64,000 bases of DNA, taken from contig NZ_BIXY01000022.1 in assembly GCF_008326305.1 (NCBI RefSeq), positions 19,015 to 83,014 on the forward strand, in the 5' to 3' direction. A program made the translations under genes and the position numbers. The notes beneath the pieces are model-generated. The model was not told the DNA's origin and made no database searches. It saw only the letters and a list, made by a program, of their open reading frames with translations. This stretch comes from Dictyobacter arantiisoli. GTDB taxonomy: Bacteria > Chloroflexota > Ktedonobacteria > Ktedonobacterales > Ktedonobacteraceae. This document shows positions 44,501-52,800 of the stretch, one piece after another. How positions within the stretch are numbered: position 1 is the first letter of the stretch; the number at the start of each line of letters is the position of its first letter.

Positions 44501-45386
44501 TGCCCTCTGGCAACGTCAATGGCTACAAGGGGAGGTTTTACAGCAACAACTCGACTACTGGAAACAGCAGCTTGCAGGCATCATTCCCATCGCACTACCG
44601 ACCGACTATCCCAGACCACCTATCCAGACCTTTGAGGGTAGGCGTCAACGCCTGCGCTTGTCAGCCGAGCTGAGTAAGCAGGTGCAAGTACTTTCTCAGC
44701 GAGAAGGAGTAACGCTCTTCATGACTCTCCTGGCGGCGTTCAACATACTCCTACATTATTCCACCAGTCAGGATGATCTTGTCGTAGGAACGAATGTCTC
44801 TAATCGCGCACAAGCGGAAACAGAAGGGGTAATCGGCTTTTTTGTGAACCAGCTCGTGTTGCGCACCAACCTCTCGGCTAATCCCAGTTTCCGCGAGCTC
44901 TTGCAGAAGGTCAAGGAAGTTGCCCTTGGTGCCTATGCTCATCAGGATCTTCCCTTTGATCGCTTGCTTATGGAACTCAACCCGGACCGCGATCTCGGCC
45001 ATACGCCGCTATTCCAGGTCAAATTCACCCTGGAGCATGCACCGATCCAGGAGGCCGTCCTGCCAGAGATACAGGTCGAGCCAATTGGATCGGAACAAGG
45101 CATGACCAAGTTCGACCTTTTTCTCAACATGATGGAGAGTAATGGCAATCTCGTCGGAGCACTGGAATATAGAACAGATCTCTTTCGCAAAAAAACTATT
45201 ACACGGTTTTTACGACTCTTTGAAGTCATTGCTGAACAAATAGTTATGCATCCAGATGCACGCTTGAACGAGATAGAAAATGTGCTCACATCAATAGATG
45301 CAGACGAGCAAAATAGACAGGAAAGAGATCTTCAACACAGCAATATTCAAAAATTGGGACACTCAAGACGTAAGACAAAACAATAG
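38586..45386 (+). CDS. NRPS, psiA-AL-KR-psiAsub-T-C hydroxy-acid module
   Basis: A 2266-residue single-module synthetase without an interface domain. Residues 1-520 are a complete but dead amino-acid A domain: YTSGSTG reads YTSGRYL (near 155), YGPTE reads FGGLE, the A7 motif reads FRTGLRGR, and the A10 Lys is Glu (LLPKGEVD). A live ligase follows (LTSGSTG 751, Lys1104), then a ketoreductase (GGLGGVG about 1389; Ser1533, Tyr1546, Asn1550), another Lys-less A10-like segment (LKETGEID), carrier Ser 1741 and a C domain with HHIVSDG at 1931-1937. The basic tail ends QKLGHSRRKTKQ. The ligase and KR are close homologues of those in the preceding protein. The N-terminus begins exactly at the usual C-A linker (HHLFEAQVERTPEA), which suggests that this gene and the preceding one were once a single reading frame. 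Confidence 0.93.
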   Translation: MTNKQKHIHHLFEAQVERTPEAIAVIFEGSTLTYEELNCRANQIAGYLSAHGVKHNTTVGLCLEYSGEFVAGLLGILKAGGTFVLLDPSHPLKWLEHMLQAAPVQVLLTQEKWLAHLPPSDGTTICLDGEIPDLKPTNQENEEFTETQNVASYFYTSGRYLVLEQQQLYQQFKWWQKRFALSATDTLLSHSSPTEGATLRDIFWSLTSGARLLIARQAWLEDQDTLWQLLIEYQVSSVHTTTLSLSLFAARSLPTTLHLILVSGEQPTGSAVKTLTKHFTGTLSYLFGGLETSPYLEMNAEEQSDDQGSMAIGRATSQSVYILNARQQLVPPGGSGDLYVAGPGVASGYLHSQLETEQRFLADPYTGARMFRTGLRGRYRNNRDDKNGVRLELLSTDTRQVWIDGYHILLDDVEQALHASPTVYDCRVIAHRDQQGKQELIAYVVTTGQGSPEAWQEQLRASLPPAWQPHAYIPVSHLPLLPKGEVDDLTLLTMAPPTTQMLTQWEHYLHRQEGVKQVAVAVQEHVPTQMPLHLDDLLPAWRKPRQGQEEEPARAPVQPEHLLMNQDAHPSINRGRTLRLDQNITTLPQALMQTARQLGNAGRLIYVLSDGSELTWSYQQLLTEARSVLSGLRQLGVRPGERIIMQLEWCQEFLPVLWGCQLGGIVPVPVSIAPTYEQPTSTSSRLYHAWHMLGQPLVIGGSNINAPLQVLAQQEKWDNFQVIPFSALHVSATVDETSYESQPEDLALILLTSGSTGAAKGVMLSHRNLLSMAQGMIQQFEFTPQEDITFNWMPLDHVGGIVMLHLRSLFMGGTQVHALPQTILQDPLRWLDAIDHYRASITWTPNFALGLLNDRAEEIQQRHWDLSSMRYLFNGGEAIVAKVARNFLRLLQQHRLSPTAMYPAWGMSETSSGVIFSRQFSIDKGNDADQLVEVGEPIPGLSIRLVDENNQLVQEGQTGRLQVRGPSVTSGYYQNAQATQEAFTADGWFDTGDLGVMNAAQLTLTGRAKDTIIINGINYYGQEIEAVVEELEEVETSFTAACAVRDAESTTDQLAIFVVSQVEEARLLEVLRKVRAKVSSEVGITPTYVLPVSRDDIPKTAIGKIQRTQLKKQFEAGQYRDLLKDLDRQQGNANTLPDWFYRKSWRQRSISQQRLQNLEGSVLVLIDDEGVGTALCEHLRQKQLRVIRVEQGTNFEQPDTDHYRINPNNSADYHLLSAALAAKQIHLKHVVHLWGYCPRSTENEERGHLKDARERGLLSVLHLVQALEPHWKAGSSENKQHKIMVVNNQIVAVKDNEEIAYEKTPVVGLLKTLERELSWLQCILLDIPIDNQEQNALRILYDLYQNQDDQEVAYRNGQRFVARLERIDWSKEASQPLPLQHQGFYLLTGGLGGVGYEIASHLLQDYQARLLLIGRTLIASEQDESAATPAQQTLATRLATLQDLARAGGAVRYATVDVCDLAGLQRTVAQAEYEWESKLNGVFHLAATFHEQELLGASTEQIEQILQPKVEGTWTLHQLLKDHPGMLFVSFSSINTFFGGSGVGSYASANSFLESFSHYQRVHCGLQSYCISWSMWDEVGMSQGYQLKDFSRANGYRPITSRQGWYSLLTILHHGPDLVLVGLDDHNQNIRRHMTGPGYALQEVVAYLSLELQRSTQQIWPPEWRDLPDNYRLVQLPKLPLKETGEIDIERLSRVNLVKGQATGQGPHSELEQQILEIWQQVLNTTQVGVQDNFFELGGHSLLATQVITRLQRALQIDIAVRNLFEHPTVERLAQMIEKQYRQFHATSSLVPVSRALPLPASFAQQRLWFLDQLEPGNTAYNIPVTVEFEGQLDLEAFERSLAQIIERHEGLRTTFQEQDGQLYQVIDPRGTSHLILIDLQTLALEKREKIARALSEQETRLPFNLSKGPLLRYCLWRLSEQKYWLRLNMHHIVSDGWSMNILVQELTSLYTAFTQKKDTNLPALPVQYADYALWQRQWLQGEVLQQQLDYWKQQLAGIIPIALPTDYPRPPIQTFEGRRQRLRLSAELSKQVQVLSQREGVTLFMTLLAAFNILLHYSTSQDDLVVGTNVSNRAQAETEGVIGFFVNQLVLRTNLSANPSFRELLQKVKEVALGAYAHQDLPFDRLLMELNPDRDLGHTPLFQVKFTLEHAPIQEAVLPEIQVEPIGSEQGMTKFDLFLNMMESNGNLVGALEYRTDLFRKKTITRFLRLFEVIAEQIVMHPDARLNEIENVLTSIDADEQNRQERDLQHSNIQKLGHSRRKTKQ
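38610..40200 (+). pseudogene. Decayed amino-acid adenylation domain inside an intact reading frame
   Basis: In-frame relic of an A domain. The linker LFEAQVERTPEAIAVIF and the early A motifs (LKAGGTFVLLDP) are recognisable. The ATP-binding loop, YGPTE, YRTGD, RGxRIEL and the catalytic Lys are all altered or lost, while the reading frame stays open. The shorter relic at 29810-30240 in the preceding protein matches its C-terminal part, including WEQYL and LPLHL-DLLP, so both probably descend from the same ancestral arrangement. Confidence 0.7.
40333..43680 (+). other. Acyl-AMP ligase, ketoreductase and pseudo-Asub (second copy)
   Basis: Ligase 40333-41985, ketoreductase 41990-43480, A10-like remnant 43490-43680. 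Motifs match the first copy: WMPLDHVGGIVM, FNGGEAIVAKV, GWFDTGDLG, IPKTAIGKIQRTQ, then WFYRKSW opening the KR and the Ser-Tyr-Asn set. The KR has no LDD motif, so it does not look like a PKS B-type KR. Predicted role: load and reduce a second alpha-keto acid. Confidence 0.7.
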
Positions 45387-45420
45387 AGATCCACAATAGG
45401 TAGAAGTACAGTCAATGAAA

Positions 45421-45438
45421 GAGGTAGGAACGATCATG
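45421..45438 (+). promoter_or_regulatory. Ribosome binding site choosing the start at 45436
   Basis: GAGGTAGGA at 45421-45429 lies 6 bases before the ATG at 45436. The in-frame ATG at 45415 precedes this site and would add seven residues absent from the paralogue at 17335, whose N-terminus matches from 45436. Confidence 0.6.
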
Positions 45439-46800
45439 TCAGAGACACTCGTCGAAAGTTTTCGACTCTCTCCACAACAACGACATTTGTGTGTTTTGCC
45501 ACAACCGGGGGAATTTTTCCCCTATCATACCTATGTTGCAACCCTGTTACAAGGACCACTGGATCTATCCCGCTTGAGCGACGCGCTAAAACAACTGGTA
45601 GAACGCTATGAGATTTTACGAACCTACTTCCCTCGCCAGGCAGGATTCGCGTTACCCGCCCAGGTAATCAACTCGGAGATACTGCTTCCCCTGGAAGTCT
45701 ACGACTTTTCTTCGCTCTCGGCCATAGAGCAGGAAGCAAGGCTGCTTAATATGCGCGAAGCGGCACAAAAACGACCGTTCCCATTGGCAGAAGAACCATG
45801 TTGGCGAGTGACGGTAATTCGTTGTGCGGCAGAGCGTCACTGGGTTTGGTGGGATCTAGCGACACTGCATGCTGATACCCAGACATGCCACCTCTTACTC
45901 CAAGAACTAAGTCAGTGTTACAGCGAGAGCGAAAGGGATGAAGAAGAACCTCTCCAATATGCTGATCTGGCTGAGTGGCTCTATGATGTATTACAAGCGG
46001 GAGAAGAATCGGCAGGAGAAGCGTACTGGCGCACTTCGACAAAGGCATTGAAGACAATAGTGCCGCTTCCCAGTGAGCGCAAACGCGCGGCTGATCCTGG
46101 CGCTGCATTTATTCCTCAGACATTGACGCTGGCGCTGCCTGAGGAAATGCAGGCCCAACTGCACAATCTGGCTCGGAGGCTGGCAGTCTCGGAGAGCAGT
46201 CTCCTGCTCACTTGCTGGGGAACGGTTCTCGCCCGGCTAACCGAGCAGAGCGAGTTGCTCATCGGCACAGGATATGACGGAAGGAAATATCAGGAGGTCT
46301 CAAAGGCCATCGGGCTGTTTGCGAAGGTTCTGCCACTCTGCTATCCGTTTAAGGAAAATGCCAGATATTACGAGGCGGCCCGACAAGTGGAAGAGACCAT
46401 GCAAAAAGGAGACAAATGGCAAGAATATTTTGGCTGGCAGAATGTAGACGTACTCCCAGATGGAGAGGAACCCTTTTGTGCCTTTGGATTTCGCTATGAA
46501 ACAATCCCTGACCTCTGGCACGCTGGAGGATTGACCTGGAAGGTAGAGGAGCAGAAGATGGATGAAGACTGCTTCAAGGTCAATCTGGTCTGCCAGCAAG
46601 GTCCCGATCACTTGCACGTATGCCTGCGCTATGATCAAAGCATTTTCCTCCCACAAGATATGCAACGCTTGCTGCAGCAGTGGTGGCATGTATGTGAGCA
46701 GGTAATTACCAATCCGGACGTAACGCTGGCCGCTCTGGAATTGCTCACGGAAGAAGAGAGACACCTGATAACATCGGTGTGGAATGCCACAGCAACGAAC
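45436..46800 (+). other. Interface domain, WWD subtype
   Basis: Second copy of the WWD-type domain. Active-site region ATLHADT (142-148), at the same residue number as in the protein at 17335. It precedes an Asp-coded A domain. The upstream protein ends in the same QKLG-RR-TKQ tail that precedes the other WWD-type domain. Confidence 0.75.
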
Positions 46801-49800
46801 CACACGCTTGAACCAGCACTGCACCAACTCTTTGAAGAGCAGGCACGTCGCTATCCACAAGCCCCGGCATTACAGTCCGGAGCGTTGCGGTTAAGTTATG
46901 AACAACTTGATCAGCAAGCCAATCAGCTGGCCCACCTGTTACGGACAAATGGCATGCAACCAGGCAATCAGGTAGTTCTATGCCTGCCCCGCGACCATTG
47001 GGCCATCATTAGTATGCTGGCGGTACTCAAAGCAGGAGGCATATATGTGCCACTGGAAATGGAGGTACCGTCCTCGCGCCTACAAGCCCAGTTCAATCAG
47101 CTCTCGCCGGTCCTGGTGCTCACGAACCGAGAACTTCGCAATCGACTACCTGACCTCACGGTTCCTGTGCTCGCGGTCGAGACACTGGCCCAATCGTTGT
47201 CAGAGCAACCAGCAACTGCACCCGAAAGAGGAGAGGGGAACACCCAGGAACTGGCCGCGATCATGTTTACCTCCGGATCAACGGGAGCACCCAAGGGAGT
47301 GCTGGTCCGCCAGCAAAGTGTGAGCAACTACACCAGGACACTCTGCACGTTGCTGGAAGTACAAGCAGGATGGCACTTTGCCACCGTGTCGTCGCTGGCT
47401 ACCGATCTGGGCAATACAGCAATTTTCTGTGGTCTGGCCTCAGGTGGTTGTGTGCATATCCTTCCCTATGAACTGGTCACAGATGCCGCCGCACTCTCAG
47501 CCTATGCGCAAAAACATCCTCTGGATGTACTCAAAATCGTGCCTTCCCATTTGCAGACGCTGCTCTCATCAGAGGCAGAAGCGATTCTGCCGCGAGCACG
47601 GCTCGTGTTGGGAGGTGAAAGGCTATCGTGGTCATTGGTGGAGCAGATTCAGCAGTTGCGACCCGATTGCCGGATCTTTAATCATTATGGGCCCACTGAA
47701 GCGACCGTAGGAGCATTGGTGTATCCACTGGGGCAAGCAGGACAACTGCAACTGCCACAAGAAAGGCAATCTGGAGTGCCGATTGGACGTCCAATCGATA
47801 ATGTGCAGGTATATCTGCTAGATGAACATCTGCATCTGGTACCAGTGGGGGTAACAGGAGAAATCTTTATTGGGGGAGAGGGCATATCCCAGGGATATCT
47901 GGCGGCTCCAGATCTTACGGCGGAACGTTTTGTGCCCGATGCCTGGAGCCCAACAGGTAGCGGTCGGCTCTACCGAACAGGAGACCGGGCACGCTATGGT
48001 AGAGATGGAGTAGTGGAGTTTATCGGACGAGAGGATACTCAGGTAAAGTTACGAGGATATCGGATCGAACTGGGAGAGATTGAAGAGCAGTTGAGACGGG
48101 TGGAAGCGGTAAAGGATGCGATTGTGCAGTTGAGGAAGGAGGAAGCAGGAGAGGGCTATCTGGTAGGTTATATTGTGCCACGGGAACAGCCAGGGCCCAC
48201 GCAGGAACAAGTACGAGAGGCGTTGCGAGAACAGTTGCCGGAGCATCTGGTGCCAGGGAGAGTGCTGCAACTAGAGAGCATTCCGCGCATGGCTAATGGG
48301 AAAGTTGACTGGCGGCGCTTACCAGCACCCCAGGCAGAGGAACAAGAAGAGACAAGAAGTGCCAGGCAGATGCAGTCTCCGGTCGAGGAGGTAATGCAAG
48401 GAGTCTGGCAGAAAGTGTTAAATCGGAAGCCAATAGGCCGGATGGAGAATTTTTTCCGGCTCGGAGGGCATTCGCTCCTGGGAACCAGAGTGACTGCACG
48501 GCTGCGGACAATCTTTGGAATGGATGTGCCGATCACCTGGCTCTTTGAATCCCCAACGATAGCCCAGCTATCCAGGCAAATCTCAGAGAAACTACGCCAG
48601 GGACAAGGAGTAGAGATGCCACCTATCGTTCCGCAGGTACGCAGTCAGGCACTTCCTCTCTCCTTTGCCCAACAGCGCCTGTGGTTCCTGGACCAATTAG
48701 AGCCCGGACGAGCGGTCTATAATATCCCCCGAGCTGTACGTTTGCGTGGCCCCCTCAATCGTATCGCGCTGGCGCAGGCCTTGCAGGGGGTAATCCAACG
48801 CCATGAGAATTTGCGCACAACCTTCCCGGTGCACGAAGGGCAGCCAATCCAGCAGATTAGCCCGGAGCCTCTAACTCAAATGATCGTGCTAGATCTAAGC
48901 AAACTCGATCAGCAGGAACGCGAACGAGAGGCTCATCGGCTGGCCCAGCAAGAAGCAGAGTTCCCATTTGACCTGGCACATGGACCACTCTTACACTGCT
49001 GGCTGCTGCTATTAAAGCAGGAAGAACAGGTCTTGCTGTTAAATCTACATCACATCGTCTCGGATGGTTGGTCCAGCGGGATACTGGTCAGAGAGCTAAG
49101 TATACTTTACTCCGCCTTCCCCCGGTCAGATATCTCTCTGCTTCCCAGGTTGCCAATACAGTATGCTGACTATGCACTCTGGCAGCGCTCCTGGTTACAG
49201 GGAGAGGTGTTAGAGCGACAAATCAACTACTGGAAAGGGCAATTGGCCGGGCTCACTCCTCTGGAGTTGCCAACCGATCATCCCCGACCTGCCATACAAA
49301 CGTTCCAGGGAGGATTGCAGCGTTTGCTCTTACCTTCCCAGTTAAGTCAACAGTTGCAGGAGCTCTCCCAACGAGAAGGGGCGACGCTGTTCATGACGTT
49401 GCTGGCTAGCTTTCAGATACTGCTCTCTCGCTACAGCGGACAGGGAGATATTGCAGTCGGGACCCCCATTGCGAACCGGACAAGTGAGGAGATTGAGAGC
49501 CTCATAGGCTTTTTTATCAACACGCTGGTACTTCGCACTGATCTCTCAGACAATCCCTCCTTCGTGGATGTACTTACACAGGTACGCACGATAGCATTAG
49601 ATGCCTATACGCATCAGGATGTGCCTTTTGAACAGGTAGTAGATGCTGTACAACCTCAACGCGACCTGAGCCGTTCCCCTCTCTTCCAGGTCCTCTTCGA
49701 GCTCCGTAATATGCCTGAATCAGAGGAGTCAACAGCACTTACCTCTGTCCAGGCGGGACAGTTCATCATTGAACAGCATACTACCAAGTTTGATCTGAGT

Positions 49801-52800
49801 ATGGTGATAACAGCAGGAGAACAGGGGCTATATACAGATCTGGAATACAATACCGATCTGTTCGAGCCAGAGACAATTCAACGTATGTTCTCCCATTGGC
49901 AGGCGCTGCTGGAAGGGATCGTGGCAAACCCCGATGCAAGGATCGCAGCACTCCCATTGCTGACAGAGCATGAGCGCGAGCTATTACTGAACGAGTGGAA
50001 TGCGACGAACCAGAAGCAGGGAGAAGGAGCCTGCATTCATTTGCTCTTCGAGGAACAGGTGCAACGCACGCCGGATGCGGTGGCACTGGTCTTTGAGGAA
50101 GAGCAACTTACCTATGCAGCAGTGAATCAACTTGCCAATCGCCTGGCTTATGCCCTACAAGAGCGCGGAGTGGGACCAGAGACGCTGGTGGGACTTTTCC
50201 TGGAACGGTCACCAGAGCAAATCATCGGACTGCTGGGAGTTCTCAAGGCCGGGGGAACCTATATACCGCTGGACCCAGGCTATCCACGAGAGAGGTTGGC
50301 GTTTCTACTAACGGATGCCCAGCCCACCATCCTATTGATTCAATCTCATTTGAAAGAAGCATGCCCACCATGCGAGGCCCTTATACTCTCCCTGGATATC
50401 GGGGGAGAGCTATTTGCCTCTCAGCCTTCTGAAAATTTGAACCAGACAACCACGGGCGAGAATCTTGCCTACGTAATCTACACCTCTGGGTCCACTGGTC
50501 AACCCAAAGGCGTACAGGTAAGGCACGAGGCGGTAGTCAACTTACTGGTGGCAGTGAGATCTCAATTAGGACGATCAAAGCCAGCAGTGATTCCTGCACT
50601 CACCACGTTAGCCTTTGATATCGCAGCCCTGGAAATCTTGCTCCCACTATTGCAGGGAGATCGCTGTGTGCTGGTACCTCGCACAGTGGCTGTGGACGGT
50701 CGATCGCTGGCACAACTGCTGGAGGAGATGGCAGCGACAACGATACAAGCCACTCCCACCACCTGGCAGATGTTGCTTACAGCAAACTGGCAGGCTGCTC
50801 CTCATCTACAACTCCTTTGCGGAGGAGAAGCGCTACCGCGTTCGCTAGCAGATCGACTGATCGCGCAAGGAGCAAGCCTGTGGAACCTCTATGGACCAAC
50901 CGAGACAACCATTTGGTCTGCTATCGGCCAGGTGAAACAGGGAGACGAGGCCGTGTCGATCGGTCGTCCAATCAATAATACGCAACTGTATGTGTTAGAT
51001 AAACACTTGCAACCTGTACCTATCGGAGTAGCAGGAGAACTCTATATTGGTGGAATAGGGGTTGCACGAGGATACTTACAGCGAGCAGAACAGACGGCAG
51101 AGCGGTTTGTTCCACATCCCTTTAGTGCGCAAAAAGGAGCGCGCATCTATCGGACAGGCGATCTGGTACGCTATCACGCTGATGGCACACTACAGTATCT
51201 AGAGCGCCTGGATCAACAGGTGAAATTGCGAGGATATCGGATCGAATTCGGTGAGATTGAACATACATTGCTGGAACATCCAGCGGTGCAAGAGTGTGTC
51301 GTAATGGTAAGAGAGGATGTCGTAGAAGGAGGATATCTGGTTGCATATGTTGTCGGCGAAGCAGAACAAGAGCTACCAGCAGAGCAACAGTTGCGGCGCT
51401 ATGTCCAGGAGAAACTGCCAGTTTATATGGTACCAGCCAGCATTGTAGCGTTGGAACACATACCACTCACTCCTAATGGAAAGATCAATCGACGCGATCT
51501 ACCAGCCCCCCATTGGAATGTTGCAGAGGAACAAGAGCAAGGAGGTGGCACAAAGCTGCTGGAACCGCTAGAGGAACTGGTGTTGCAGACCTGGCAACAG
51601 GTCCTACAGAGAGATCAAATCGGACTGCAGGAGAACTTCTTTGAGATTGGTGGACATTCGTTGCTGGCGACTCAGGTTATCGCTCGTCTTCGACAACTGA
51701 TCAAGATTGAGCTCCCTTTGCGCGCTCTCTTTGAAGCGCCCACTATCTCTAGCCTGGCTACTCGTCTCCAGCAATTGCTGCTGCTCGATCAGGGGCTGGC
51801 AACACCCCCACTCATACCGGTCTCACGCAACCAGCCGTTACCACTCTCCTTCGCGCAACAACGTCTCTGGTTCTTGCATCAGCTCGCGCCCCAGAGTGCC
51901 GCCTATACGATTCCGGTTGCCGCTCGCTTGCAAGGAGCACTGGATATCCCTGCATTCCAGTCAAGTTTGGCGGCACTCATCCAACGCCATGAAAGTTTAC
52001 GCACAACATTTGAAGAACATGAGGGCCTGCTGCAACAGCATATCATGCCAGCCTCATTCATCTCTTTCCCACTGATTGATTTCAGTGCCAGCGATGAATA
52101 TCAAAGAGACCAGGAGATACAGCGCCTCGTCCGACAAGAAGCCGAACAACCATTTGATCTGAAACAGGGACCCCTCTTGCGCTGCTGGCTGCTACGCCTC
52201 GCGCAGCAAGAACATATCCTTTTGTTGACAATGCACCATATTGTTTCCGATGGCTGGTCTATGGGAGTTCTTGTCCGCGAGATCACCGAGCTCTATCATG
52301 CCTTCCGTGCTGGAAAACCATCACCTTTACCGCCTCTTCCCATCCAATACGCCGACTACGCTTCCTGGCAACGCTCCTGGTTGCAGGGTGATGCCCTCGA
52401 AGCACAGCTTCGCTACTGGACCCATCAACTCAACGACGCTCATGCACTGCAACTATCGACAGATTTTTCTCGCTCGTCTACACTCAGTTACCGGGGAGCG
52501 CGTTATGGTCTACCCGTAAATACAGAATTGGCACAACAACTACGACAACTGAGTCAGCAAGAAGGAGTTACGCTCTTCATGACCTTGCTGGCCGCTTTTC
52601 AGATCCTGCTCTATCGCCTCAGTGGGGACGAGGATATTGTCGTTGGTACCGATACCGCCAATCGCTCCCATCTGGAAACAGAAGGCATCATTGGCTTCTT
52701 CATCAACTTGCTGGCCCTGCGCACCAATCTGCAGGATCATCCCAGTTTCATCCATCTTCTTCAGCGAGTACGTGAGATGGTCCTGGGGGCCTATGCTCAT